DNA of 11,149 bases, taken from Thiomonas sp. GTDB taxonomy: Bacteria; Pseudomonadota; Gammaproteobacteria; Burkholderiales; Burkholderiaceae_C. The notes beneath the pieces are model-generated. The model was not told the origin of the DNA. It made no database searches and saw nothing but the letters and a program-made list of their open reading frames with translations. A program made the translations under genes and the position numbers. How positions within the stretch are numbered: the stretch's first letter is position 1; the number at the start of each line of letters is the position of its first letter. Location: NCBI GenBank assembly GCA_028706735.1, contig JAQTVS010000064.1:1-11149 (forward strand), in the 5' to 3' direction. Below are positions 1-8,206 of this stretch, piece after piece.

Positions 1-345
1 GCACGAACGGGTGCGGGCCTGAACGGGCTGATGAAATCGGTTATCGCAGCGCACGCCGCCGCTTACCGCAAGCTGTCGACGCCCAAACTCACCCGCGCCA
101 TCATTGAAGCCGTGGCGCAGCAGCAGCCGCCGCGCAGCGGGCCGATCCGTCCCAAGCTGCGCTACGCCCACCAGGGAGGCACCAACCCGCCCATCATCGT
201 GATTCACGGCAGCGCGCTCGACCGTGTTCCGGCCACCTACTCGCGCTATCTAGAAGGCCAATTGCGTGAAAAATTCGACCTTACAGGCACCCCTTTGCGG
301 GTGGAGTACCGAAGTTCGACCAATCCTTACGCGCGGGATGATTGA
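1..345 (+). CDS. der: Ribosome biogenesis GTPase Der, C-terminal part (5' truncated by window edge)
   Basis: The frame is open from base 1 and ends with TGA at 343-345, giving the last 114 residues of Der (EngA), a tandem-GTPase protein that helps assemble the 50S ribosomal subunit in the cytoplasm. Both GTPase domains lie outside the window. What is visible is the end of the second G domain ([11 protein letters not shown], the G5-like region) followed by the KH-like RNA-binding domain: [30 protein letters not shown] and the closing [17 protein letters not shown] are all strongly family-typical. The Met at base 31 is internal and is not a start. der directly before hfq is the usual order in many betaproteobacteria. 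Identification is from recalled family sequence; no truncation other than the window edge is seen. Confidence 0.95.
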   Translation, partial: ARTGAGLNGLMKSVIAAHAAAYRKLSTPKLTRAIIEAVAQQQPPRSGPIRPKLRYAHQGGTNPPIIVIHGSALDRVPATYSRYLEGQLREKFDLTGTPLRVEYRSSTNPYARDD

Positions 346-450
346 AGCATCCTCGAATCGCGGCCTATATCAGCACTATGTTATTTTGCGTGCTCTTGCA
401 TTCCAGAACGTGAATGCCATTTAAGCCTTCCTCACCCAACGGAGAATAAG
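346..450 (+). promoter_or_regulatory. der-hfq intergenic region with weak candidate promoter
   Basis: This 105-base gap is the largest in the left cluster and is AT-richer than its surroundings, so it is the natural place for an hfq promoter. A TTGCAT at 396-401 could serve as a -35 box, with TTTAAG at 420-425 as a poor -10 at 18-base spacing. The Shine-Dalgarno sequence GGAG at 441-444 lies 6 bases before the hfq ATG. No convincing terminator hairpin for der is visible. The promoter call is weak; other family members also carry hfq promoters inside upstream genes. Confidence 0.3.
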
Positions 451-696
451 ATGAGTAACAAAGGGCAGTTGCTACAAGACCCCTTCCTGAACCTGCTGCG
501 CAAAGAGCATGTGCAGGTGTCCATTTATCTGGTCAATGGCATCAAATTGCAGGGCCATATCGAGTCGTTCGATCAATACGTTGTGTTGCTGCGCAATACC
601 GTCACGCAGATGGTCTACAAGCACGCCATTTCCACTGTCGTTCCCGCGCGTCCAGTCACATTCCAAATTGGTGAGCAAGAAGCCCCCGCAGCCTGA
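451..696 (+). CDS. hfq: RNA chaperone Hfq
   Basis: This 81-residue protein is Hfq, the hexameric Sm-like chaperone that pairs small RNAs with mRNAs and affects RNA stability and translation. The start is decided by ATG with GGAG 6 bases upstream. The Sm1 segment [20 protein letters not shown] carries the proximal-face residues Q9 and D10; [16 protein letters not shown] follows, and the Sm2 signature [15 protein letters not shown] contains the K57-H58 pair that contacts U-rich RNA 3' ends. The rim patch reads RKEH rather than the E. coli RRER, so it has fewer arginines, as I recall being common in betaproteobacteria. The C-terminal tail after PARPVTF is short (about 11 residues, acidic then Ala-Pro), unlike the long disordered tail of enterobacteria. 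Its last 26 bases overlap the probable hflX start. Confidence 0.98.
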   Translation: MSNKGQLLQDPFLNLLRKEHVQVSIYLVNGIKLQGHIESFDQYVVLLRNTVTQMVYKHAISTVVPARPVTFQIGEQEAPAA

Positions 697-1852
697 AGGT
701 CCTGAGCGCGCCACTCTGGTCAGCGTGCAACAGCGTCGTCCTTCGTCGGGCGATGCGTTGGCCGAGTTGGAGCAGCTCAGCACCTCAGCCGGCTACGCGC
801 TAGCTGGCGAAATGTCGTGCGTCCGGGCGCGGCCCGACGCCGCCACTTATATCGGCTCCGGCAAGCTGGAAGAACTCGGCGAGCTGGTCAGCGCTTCCTC
901 GGCTGACACCATCATTTTCGACAACGCCTTGAGCCCGATCCAGCAGCGCAACCTGGAAAAAGCGCTGGGCAAGCCTGTCATTGACCGCACCGGGCTCATC
1001 CTCGAAATCTTCGCCCGCCGCGCCCAAAGCGCCGAGGGCAAGATGCAGGTCGAACTCGCGCGCCTGGAGTTTCTCGCCACGCGGCTCGTGCGCGGCTGGA
1101 CTCACCTGGAGCGCCAGACCGGCGGCATTGGCGTGCGCGGCGGCCCGGGCGAAAAGCAGATCGAACTCGACCGCCGCATGCTTGATGACAAGATCAAGCT
1201 GCTGCGTACCCGCCTGGGCAAGCTGGGGCGCCAGCGCATGACGCAGCGCCGCGCGCGCGGGCGCACAGGGGCGTTTCGCGTGGCCCTGGTCGGGTATACC
1301 AACGCAGGCAAAAGCACGCTGTTCAATGCCTTGACCAAGTCGAAGATTTATGCCGCCGACCAGCTTTTCGCCACGCTCGACACCACCACGCGCAAGTTCT
1401 ATCTTGCGCCGCAGGTCAATGCCACCTTGTCCGACACCGTGGGCTTTATTCGCGATCTGCCGCACACCTTGATCGAGGCGTTCAAAGCCACCCTGGAAGA
1501 CACGCTGCAGGCCGACCTGCTGTTACATGTGGTGGACGCCAGCGCGCCGATGTTGCGCGAGCAGATGGATGAAGTGCACGCCGTGTTGCATGAGATCGGT
1601 GCGGACGATATTCCGCAATTCTTGATCTTCAACAAATCTGATCTCTTGCCGGTGAACCTCCATGTTACAAATGATCACACCGGTTCAGGGGACATCGAAG
1701 CGCGTGCTAGCATGCCACGCTTTGCCGTCAGCGCCCTGACGGGGGTGGGTGTTGCAGCCCTCAAAAATGCCTTGTTCGATGCCGTTCTGGCAGATCCCCG
1801 TTTCCAGTCTGTTTCTCCAGCTTTGCCGGACACCACTCAAATTTCCGCATGA
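671..1852 (+). CDS. hflX: GTPase HflX (ribosome-associated, ribosome-splitting)
   Basis: HflX is a GTPase of the Obg-HflX group that binds the 50S subunit and, in characterised species, splits stalled or heat-damaged ribosomes. From GTG 671 the protein is 393 residues. The N-terminal nucleotide-binding-like domain contains [10 protein letters not shown] and the family motif [18 protein letters not shown], then a helical linker with [19 protein letters not shown]. The G domain shows G1 GYTNAGKS (residues 208-215), G3 DTVGFI (near 254), G4 NKSD (321-324) and G5 SAL (354-356), all intact. The start is inferred: the frame stays open further upstream inside hfq, but those residues look like shadow sequence, while ATLVSV just after GTG 671 matches the first strand of the family. 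There is no clear Shine-Dalgarno sequence, and the 26-base overlap with hfq suggests translational coupling. TTG 668 or GTG 725 are less likely starts. The stop overlaps the hflK start as ATGA. Confidence 0.93.
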   Translation: MSKKPPQPEGPERATLVSVQQRRPSSGDALAELEQLSTSAGYALAGEMSCVRARPDAATYIGSGKLEELGELVSASSADTIIFDNALSPIQQRNLEKALGKPVIDRTGLILEIFARRAQSAEGKMQVELARLEFLATRLVRGWTHLERQTGGIGVRGGPGEKQIELDRRMLDDKIKLLRTRLGKLGRQRMTQRRARGRTGAFRVALVGYTNAGKSTLFNALTKSKIYAADQLFATLDTTTRKFYLAPQVNATLSDTVGFIRDLPHTLIEAFKATLEDTLQADLLLHVVDASAPMLREQMDEVHAVLHEIGADDIPQFLIFNKSDLLPVNLHVTNDHTGSGDIEARASMPRFAVSALTGVGVAALKNALFDAVLADPRFQSVSPALPDTTQISA

Positions 1853-3255
1853 CTTCCTCTCGTTTTTTGCGTGCATCGCCCGCTGAGCAGACGCCGCCGC
1901 GCCCCCGTTTCTGGCGCAGTGTCTGGCCGCTTTCGCGCTTGTTCAACCTCAACGATCCGCGCTGGGGCAAGGACGAGGGCGGCAACAGCAATCAGAACAA
2001 CAATCAGGATCCGAATCGCCGTCCTGGCGGTGGCGGCCCGCCGGATCTCGATGAGCTTTGGCGTGATTTCAACCGCAAGCTCAACGGACTGTTCGGCAAA
2101 AAGCGCGGTGGCAATGGCGGTGGCATGGGAACGCCACCTCAGCGTCCCGATCTTTATCCCTCGGCCAAGGGCATGGGGGTCGGTTTCATCATCCTGATTC
2201 TGATCGGCGTGCTTGGCTGGCTGTCCTCCGGTTTTTTCATCGTGCAGGAAGGGCAGCGGGCAGCAGTCACGCGCTTCGGCAAGCTGGCCTACACCACGGA
2301 CGCGGGTTTCCATTGGCGTTTGCCATACCCGTTCGAGGCGGATGAAATCATCAACGTCTCGCAGGTGCGCTCGGTTGAGGTGGGACGTGGCGGGGAAGTC
2401 AAGGCCACTGGGCTGCCGGAATCCGCCATGTTGACGGAAGATGAAAACATTGTGGATGTGCGCTTTGCTGTCCAGTACCGCATCGACAACGTAGTGGACT
2501 ATCTCTACAACAATCGCAGCCCGGACGACGCGGTGTCGCAAGCCGCTGAAACGGCGGTGCGTGAGGTGGTCGGCAACAAAACTCTCGACTATGTGCTGTA
2601 CGAAGGCCGTGAACAGGTGGCCAGCGATGTGCAGGCGCTGACGCAGAAAATCCTCGACCGCTACAAGACCGGCATCATCATCACCACGGTCACGTTGCAG
2701 AATGTGCAGCCTCCCGAGCAGGTGCAGGCCGCGTTTGACGATGCCATCAAGGCGGGTCAAGACCGTGAGCGCCTGAAGAACGAGGCGGAGGCTTACGCGA
2801 ACAACGTCATCCCGCGTGCGCAAGGCACGGCATCGCGACTGACCCAGGACGCCGAGGCCTACAAGGCGCAGGTGGTTGCCCAGGCGCAGGGCGATACCTC
2901 GCGCTTCGACCAGATCCTGCAGCAATATGAAAAGGCGCCGCAAGTCACCCGCGAGCGGATGTATCTCCAAACCATGCAAGACATTCTTTCCAGCGTATCC
3001 AAGGTCATGGTGGATTCGCGCAGCAACAACAACCTGCTTTATCTGCCGCTTGACAAGCTGTTGCAGCAGTCTGCTGGCAAGCCGTCGGCGCCACCGGTGA
3101 CCGCGCCTGCCGCGCCGACCACTGTGCCCGCCCTCCCGGCGGCCTCGGTGGGCGCCTCGCCCGCTGCGGTGGACAGCGCGGCAGCAGCAGATGGCACGGC
3201 CCCCGCCACGTCCAGAACCTCGCGCGATACGCTGCGCGAGCGCAACTTCCAGTGA
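1849..3255 (+). CDS. hflK: FtsH protease regulator HflK (SPFH/band 7 membrane protein)
   Basis: HflK forms, with HflC, the large inner-membrane assembly that encloses and modulates the FtsH protease. The 468-residue product has a disordered Gly/Asn-rich N terminus containing the family signature GPPDLDELWRDFNRKLNGL, one transmembrane helix at about residues 109-131 (GVGFIILILIGVLGWLSSGF), and then the SPFH domain from FIVQEGQRAAVTRFGKL through LTEDENIVDVRFAVQYRI to the helical segment with NNVIPRAQGTASRL and AEAYKAQVVAQAQGD. The C-terminal ~60 residues are a low-complexity Ala/Pro/Thr tail. The ATG overlaps the hflX stop by 4 bases (ATGA) with no strong Shine-Dalgarno sequence, implying coupling. 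About 32 residues precede the usual LNDPRWG beginning of relatives known to me, so the protein is somewhat long (E. coli about 420). A downstream TTG near 1939 would remove that extension, but nothing supports it better. Confidence 0.95.
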   Translation: MTSSRFLRASPAEQTPPRPRFWRSVWPLSRLFNLNDPRWGKDEGGNSNQNNNQDPNRRPGGGGPPDLDELWRDFNRKLNGLFGKKRGGNGGGMGTPPQRPDLYPSAKGMGVGFIILILIGVLGWLSSGFFIVQEGQRAAVTRFGKLAYTTDAGFHWRLPYPFEADEIINVSQVRSVEVGRGGEVKATGLPESAMLTEDENIVDVRFAVQYRIDNVVDYLYNNRSPDDAVSQAAETAVREVVGNKTLDYVLYEGREQVASDVQALTQKILDRYKTGIIITTVTLQNVQPPEQVQAAFDDAIKAGQDRERLKNEAEAYANNVIPRAQGTASRLTQDAEAYKAQVVAQAQGDTSRFDQILQQYEKAPQVTRERMYLQTMQDILSSVSKVMVDSRSNNNLLYLPLDKLLQQSAGKPSAPPVTAPAAPTTVPALPAASVGASPAAVDSAAAADGTAPATSRTSRDTLRERNFQ

Positions 3256-3265
3256 GGGCCAGGCA

Positions 3266-4156
3266 ATGAACAAAATCATTCTGGCACTTGCCGCCATCGT
3301 TGTTGCCCTGCTGGTGTTGTCGTCGAGCCTGTTCGTAGTCGATCAGCGGCAGTTTGCTGCCGTGTTCGGCCTGGGGCAGATCAAGCGCGTGATCAGTGAG
3401 CCGGGCCTGTATTTCAAGATTCCGGCGCCGTTTGAAAACGTGGTGTTTCTCGACAAACGCATCCTCACTCTGCAAAGTCCGGATACTGACCGTTTCATTA
3501 CCGCTGAGAAGAAAAATGTGGTGGTGGACTGGTATCTGAAATGGCGCATCACCAACCCGACCGAGTTCATCCGCAGCTATGGCGGCGTCCAGCGCCGTGC
3601 CGGAGACCGTCTTGCGCAGATCGTCAAGGCGGCGCTCAACGAACAGATCACCCGGCGCACGGTGCGGCAGGTGCTCGCGTCGCAGCGCGATCAGGTGATG
3701 CAGGACGTGCAAACGGGAATCGCCAAGGACATCAAGGGAACGGGGATTCAGATCGTCGATATGCGCCTGACGCGGGTCGATTTTGTCGCCGCCATCACGC
3801 AATCGGTGTATCGCCGCATGGAAGCCGAGCGTCAGCGCGTGGCGAATGAACTGCGCTCGACCGGTTACGCCGAGGCCGAAAAAATCCGCGCCGAGGCCGA
3901 CAAGCAGCGTGAGATCGTGATTTCGCAGGCCTATAGCAAAGCGCAGACGATCAAGGGTCAAGGCGATGCCGAAGCCTCGTCAATCTACGCAAAGTCCTTT
4001 GGCCAGAATCCTCAGTTTGCCGAGTTCTACCGAAGCCTGGAGGCGTATCGCGCCAGTTTCAACAACAAGTCCGATGTGCTGGTGCTTGATCCGAGCAGCC
4101 AGTTCTTCCAGTTCTTCCGCAGTCCGGGGGGCAGTACGGCAAAACCGGCCAAATGA
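3266..4156 (+). CDS. hflC: FtsH protease regulator HflC (SPFH/band 7 membrane protein)
   Basis: HflC is the partner of HflK in the membrane complex around FtsH. The 296-residue product begins with a signal-anchor helix at about residues 4-25 (IILALAAIVVALLVLSSSLF) and then the SPFH domain: VVDQRQFAAVFGLGQIKR, GLYFKIPAPFENVVFLDKR and NVVVDWYLKWRI. The C-terminal helical part carries the typical RMEAERQRVANELRSTGYAE and IRAEADKQREIVISQAYSKA heptad-like stretches, and the protein ends with a short SSQFFQFFR segment. It is a little shorter than E. coli HflC (334). The ATG at 3266 is supported by GAGG at 3254-3257, 8 bases upstream and overlapping the hflK stop. In-frame sequence further upstream lies inside hflK and is not HflC-like. 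The 10-base gap after hflK indicates co-transcription. Confidence 0.97.
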   Translation: MNKIILALAAIVVALLVLSSSLFVVDQRQFAAVFGLGQIKRVISEPGLYFKIPAPFENVVFLDKRILTLQSPDTDRFITAEKKNVVVDWYLKWRITNPTEFIRSYGGVQRRAGDRLAQIVKAALNEQITRRTVRQVLASQRDQVMQDVQTGIAKDIKGTGIQIVDMRLTRVDFVAAITQSVYRRMEAERQRVANELRSTGYAEAEKIRAEADKQREIVISQAYSKAQTIKGQGDAEASSIYAKSFGQNPQFAEFYRSLEAYRASFNNKSDVLVLDPSSQFFQFFRSPGGSTAKPAK

Positions 4157-4162
4157 AGGATG

Positions 4163-4198
4163 TCCCGGGTTCTACGCTGACTTGAAGCGAACCCGGGA
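4163..4198. promoter_or_regulatory. Perfect 10-bp inverted repeat between hflC and the DUF2065 gene
   Basis: TCCCGGGTTC at 4163-4172 is the exact reverse complement of GAACCCGGGA at 4189-4198, with a 16-base loop. Each arm also holds the self-complementary CCCGGG. No T-run follows, so it does not look like a standard intrinsic terminator. The right arm contains GGGA, 11 bases before the DUF2065 ATG, so folding in mRNA could hide part of the ribosome-binding region or stabilise the upstream hflKC message. That the repeat exists is seen directly; any role is inference. Confidence 0.6.
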
Positions 4199-4209
4199 AC
4201 AGGCTGCAC

Positions 4210-4395
4210 ATGCTGGATTCTTTGCTTCTCGCTGTTGGCCTGGTTCTGGTGCTAGAAGGCCTGATGCCCTTGCTTGTTCCCCGCCAATGGCGCGCGACGT
4301 TCCAGCAACTCTTGGCCCTGACCGACGGCCAGCTCCGGTTTGTCGGCTTGATTGCCGTGGCCAGCGGCCTTCTCCTGGTGCTTTTCCTCAAGTAA
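4210..4395 (+). CDS. DUF2065 (YjeT-like) small inner-membrane protein
   Basis: This 61-residue hydrophobic protein matches the DUF2065 family, whose E. coli member YjeT also follows hflC. Function is unknown. Two membrane helices are predicted: residues 2-24 (LDSLLLAVGLVLVLEGLMPL and on) and 43-60 (FVGLIAVASGLLLVLFLK). They are joined by a short basic/polar loop with PRQWRATFQQL and the family-typical LTDGQLRFVG. The start ATG has only a weak AGG at 4201-4203. Its place directly after hflC, conserved across proteobacteria, suggests a link to the HflKC-FtsH membrane complex, but that is inference from context only. Confidence 0.88.
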   Translation: MLDSLLLAVGLVLVLEGLMPLLVPRQWRATFQQLLALTDGQLRFVGLIAVASGLLLVLFLK

Positions 4396-4405
4396 GCTGA
4401 TGGGT

Positions 4406-4433
4406 TGGCGCGAATCGTCGCGCCGCCTTTTCT
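4406..4433 (+). terminator. Terminator-like hairpin between the DUF2065 gene and hisZ
   Basis: GGCGCGA (4407-4413) pairs perfectly with TCGCGCC (4418-4424) around a 4-base loop ATCG, and a flanking T-G wobble is possible. GCC and then TTTTCT follow. This is a compact GC-rich stem with a short, offset T-run, so it is a moderate intrinsic terminator or an attenuator. It would separate the hfl cluster from hisZ-purA transcription, fully or partly. It ends only about 10 bases before the hisZ ATG. Confidence 0.5.
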
Positions 4434-4442
4434 GCGCGTTCC

Positions 4443-5597
4443 ATGAGCAACTGGCGTCTTCCTGAATATTTTTCCGATGTGCTGCCCCGCGAGGCGGCAA
4501 TCATCGAACATCTGCGCCGCTCCTGCCTGGATGCCGCGCAGCGGTATGGCTATGCCCTGGTCATGCCGCCTTTGCTGGAGTTTGTCGACTCTCTGCTGTC
4601 CGGCACCGGACAAGACCTGGATCTGCAGACCTTCAAACTGGTCGATCAACTCTCCGGACGTGCGCTGGGCTTGCGTGCCGACATGACGCCGCAAGCCGCG
4701 CGCATCGATGCGCATTTATTGAATCAGGACGGGGTGACCCGCGTCTGCTATTGCGGCAGCGCCGTGCGCACGCATCCAGAAGGCGTGCATGCCAGCCGCG
4801 AAATCCTGCAATTCGGTGCCGAGCTGTACGGGCATGCCGGGCTGGAGGCGGATCTGGAAGTGCAGCAACTCTCCATTGCCTGTTTGCGTCTTGCCGGGGT
4901 GAGCCACGCAGCGCTCGATCTGGCCGACAACCGTATCGTGCGCGGCGTCCTGTCTGGGCTGCTGCTTGGCCCGCAGGACATGGAAGCCATCCTGGATGCG
5001 CTCGCCAGCAAGGACGCAGGAGAACTGCGCCTGTTGACACGCGGCTGCAGTGCACTGCAGCGCGACGCCATTCTGGCTCTGCCCGAGCTGTACGGCGATG
5101 CGGGCGTGTTGCAGCATGCGCGACGCGTGCTCCCGCAGCACGCGCTGATTCAGCGCGCATTGGACGATTTGTCCGTTCTGGCGCAGCACCACCAGCAGCA
5201 AGGCGTGGCAGTGCAGATCGATCTGGCCGATATGCGCGGTTATCGCTATCACAGTGGCGTGATTTTCAGCGTCTATGCACCGGGCTATGCCAATGCCGTG
5301 GCGCGTGGCGGGCGTTACGACGAGGTTGGCGCCAGTTTCGGCAGGCCGCGCGCGGCGACCGGCTTTTCCATGGATTTGCGCGAGTTGGCCGGATTTTCTG
5401 CTGCCATACAACCCAGCTCGGCCATTCTGGCGGAATGGTCCGACGCCGCAGGTTTGTCGTTGGCTGTCGCTGATTTGCGACTGCATGGTGAAACCGTGGT
5501 GCAATTGCCACCGAACCAAGTCGAATTGGCGCGTGCGAACTATCGTCGCAGGCTGGTGCTGCGCAATGCCGCCTGGCAGGTTGAAGACCTTGCCTGA
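4443..5597 (+). CDS. hisZ: ATP phosphoribosyltransferase regulatory subunit HisZ
   Basis: HisZ is a catalytically dead histidyl-tRNA synthetase paralogue that binds short-form HisG to make the active, histidine-sensitive ATP phosphoribosyltransferase, the first step of histidine synthesis. The 384-residue protein opens with WRLPEYFSDVLPREAAIIEH, typical of HisZ, and shows class II aminoacyl-tRNA-synthetase-like segments: YGYALVMPPLLEFVDSLL, LRADMTPQAARI (motif 2 region), QFGAELYG, and late in the protein DMRGYRYHSGVIFSVYAPG and ARGGRYDEVGASFGRPRAAT. The length of about 380 residues and the lack of an anticodon-binding domain distinguish it from HisS. Its presence implies that a short HisG is encoded elsewhere. 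ATG 4443 fits the family N terminus, but no Shine-Dalgarno sequence is visible upstream; a terminator-like hairpin ends close by. hisZ before purA is a common Burkholderiales arrangement. Confidence 0.95.
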   Translation: MSNWRLPEYFSDVLPREAAIIEHLRRSCLDAAQRYGYALVMPPLLEFVDSLLSGTGQDLDLQTFKLVDQLSGRALGLRADMTPQAARIDAHLLNQDGVTRVCYCGSAVRTHPEGVHASREILQFGAELYGHAGLEADLEVQQLSIACLRLAGVSHAALDLADNRIVRGVLSGLLLGPQDMEAILDALASKDAGELRLLTRGCSALQRDAILALPELYGDAGVLQHARRVLPQHALIQRALDDLSVLAQHHQQQGVAVQIDLADMRGYRYHSGVIFSVYAPGYANAVARGGRYDEVGASFGRPRAATGFSMDLRELAGFSAAIQPSSAILAEWSDAAGLSLAVADLRLHGETVVQLPPNQVELARANYRRRLVLRNAAWQVEDLA

Positions 5598-5634
5598 TTC
5601 GTGTCATACCGATTCTTTGACTGACTGAAACTGA

Positions 5635-6969
<1,335 letters not shown>

Positions 6970-7028
6970 GCGCGGTTTCCGTGCGCCAGGCAGATTTCGA
7001 TTTCCAACACGTTCACAAAGGTTCGGCC

Positions 7029-7553
7029 ATGCTCAGCGAGGACGGAAAGCATCTTTATGTTTCCTGGGACGAATACCACGCCTTGATTGAAAAGCTTGCG
7101 CTGAAGGTGCATGCCTCTGGCTGGGAGTTCGATCAGATTCTTTGCCTGGCCCGTGGTGGCGTGCGGCCGGGAGACATCCTGTCGCGCATTTTCAACAAGC
7201 CCCTGGCCATCATGTCCACAAGCTCTTATCGCGAAAGCGCCGGGACAGTGCAGGGCCGTCTGGATATTGCACGCTACATCACTCTGCCGCGCGGAGAGCT
7301 TGAGGGGCGCGTGTTGCTGGTCGATGATCTGGCGGACTCTGGTGAAACCCTCAACTCGGTGGAGAACCATCTGCGCACAGGCAGCAAAAAAATCACGGAA
7401 CTGCGCAGCGCCGTGATCTGGGTGAAGGGCATTTCCACCTATCTGCCCGAGTACTACGTGGACATGCTGCCCACGAGCCCGTGGATACATCAGCCGTTCG
7501 AAGAATATGACGCACTCCGGCCTACCAAGCTGGCCGAGCGCTGGAAAATCTGA
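7029..7553 (+). CDS. Purine-type phosphoribosyltransferase (PRTase type I fold)
   Basis: This 174-residue protein belongs to the type I phosphoribosyltransferase family that transfers a base onto PRPP. The PRPP-binding signature is clear at residues 95-107, VLLVDDLADSGET, with the acidic pair D99-D100. FDQILCLARGGVRPGDILSR supplies the early PRTase loop, and PWIHQPFEEYD near the C terminus resembles bacterial xanthine/hypoxanthine-type enzymes. The exact base used cannot be read from sequence. ATG 7029 is preferred because AAAGG at 7017-7021 lies 7 bases upstream and MLSEDGKHLYVSWDEYH matches relatives recalled from Burkholderia. A GTG at 6981 would add 16 residues. It lies 59 bases after purA and near guaB/guaA, which supports, without proving, a purine-salvage role. 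Its stop faces a convergent gene only 4 bases away. Confidence 0.88.
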   Translation: MLSEDGKHLYVSWDEYHALIEKLALKVHASGWEFDQILCLARGGVRPGDILSRIFNKPLAIMSTSSYRESAGTVQGRLDIARYITLPRGELEGRVLLVDDLADSGETLNSVENHLRTGSKKITELRSAVIWVKGISTYLPEYYVDMLPTSPWIHQPFEEYDALRPTKLAERWKI

Positions 7554-7557
7554 GCCC

Positions 7558-8103
7558 TCAGCGGCAGTACTGCGCGATAAGCCCGGCAATGCGGGCGTGT
7601 TCTGCCGCGCGCTCGGCGTCATCCATGATGCTGCGCTGCCCCTGGGCGTCGATTTGCACCATGCGCTGTCCGCTATCGAGTATCTGAAGCTGCTTTTGCG
7701 CCTGCAGGCAGTTTTGTTGGTTCAGCAGCGCCTCCTGCTGCTGTTGCTGCAGTTTGGCCTGCTCCTGCGCGGCCTGATCGGCCGATTTTTTCTCGGCGAT
7801 TTTTTTCTCGAGTTCGTCGGTTGCTTTTTGTTGTTTTGTACTTGCGGGCGCGGCGGAAGAAGATGCTGCTGATGCTGTGGCTTGCAACGGCGCAATAGTC
7901 TGCGCGGGCCGCTGCAGAATGTTGCGCGCAGGCACCGTGGCGGGAGGCGGGACATCGCTGTAGTGCACCACCCCTTGGGCATCGACCCATTTCCACTGCG
8001 CGGCCTGGGTGGTTTGAGCGTTCAGCAGAAATGCGGGCAAAGCGAGGATGGTTCCTAGCAGGAGATGGGGGCGAGACTTGGTAAATTGCATGAACGGGTG
8101 CAT
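7558..8103 (-). CDS. DUF4124 domain-containing exported protein
   Basis: This 181-residue protein is on the minus strand. The N terminus has a Sec-type signal peptide: a basic start (KSRPH), a hydrophobic core LLLGTILALPAFLLNA and a likely cleavage near TTQAA-QWKW. The mature start WKWVDAQGVVHYSDVPPP is the DUF4124 signature, found in many envelope proteins of beta- and gammaproteobacteria with no settled function. An Ala/Ser-rich linker follows, then a charged helical region with KKIAEKKSADQAAQEQAKLQ and a five-glutamine run that probably forms a coiled coil. Two cysteines remain in the C-terminal half. The start at 8103 is supported by AGAGG (complement of 8113-8117), 9 bases upstream; a second ATG at 8091 lacks such a site. 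It likely has its own promoter in the divergent region and is not part of the purine operon. Confidence 0.85.
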   Translation of the reverse strand: MHPFMQFTKSRPHLLLGTILALPAFLLNAQTTQAAQWKWVDAQGVVHYSDVPPPATVPARNILQRPAQTIAPLQATASAASSSAAPASTKQQKATDELEKKIAEKKSADQAAQEQAKLQQQQQEALLNQQNCLQAQKQLQILDSGQRMVQIDAQGQRSIMDDAERAAEHARIAGLIAQYCR

Positions 8104-8132
8104 GGCGGTTGACCTCTGAAGGAAACGCGGGC

Positions 8133-8188
8133 CGCCCCAAGTTTCCTTGCCCCCACGGGGGAGGGTCGGCGAGCCGACTCTTGGGGCG
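8133..8188. repeat. Compound intergenic inverted repeat (three nested stems)
   Basis: CGCCCCAAG (8133-8141) pairs exactly with CTTGGGGCG (8180-8188) as an outer 9-bp stem. Inside are two more hairpins: CCCCC-AC-GGGGG (8150-8161) and TCGGC-GA-GCCGA (8166-8177). Together they can form a three-way-junction or cloverleaf-like fold in either strand. It sits between the divergent starts of the DUF4124 gene and guaB. The pattern resembles the short palindromic extragenic repeats common in Comamonadaceae-like genomes, from memory only. No second copy lies in this window. Confidence 0.6.
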
Positions 8189-8206
8189 CATCAAAAGATT
8201 TCGCAA

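Noticed and set aside
509..670. Upstream in-frame extension of hflX to ATG 509
   Set aside because: It lies wholly inside hfq, and its Cys/Ser/Arg-rich translation has no HflX character.
1837..3297. Long open frame on the minus strand opposite hflK (486 codons), and others opposite hflC, hisZ and guaB
   Set aside because: These are by-products of GC-rich codon use in the sense genes. The translations are Arg/His/Ala-rich with no recognisable domain, while the plus strand carries clear families over the same bases.
4443..5597. hisZ as a histidyl-tRNA synthetase (hisS)
   Set aside because: It is about 384 residues with no C-terminal anticodon-binding domain, and it opens with a HisZ-type N terminus.
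6981..7028. GTG 6981 as start of the phosphoribosyltransferase
   Set aside because: No ribosome-binding site is seen there, whereas ATG 7029 has AAAGG at good spacing and matches the recalled family N terminus.
7581..7596. GCCCG/CGGGC hairpin as a terminator for the phosphoribosyltransferase gene
   Set aside because: Only 5 bp, no T-run, and it lies within the DUF4124 coding sequence.
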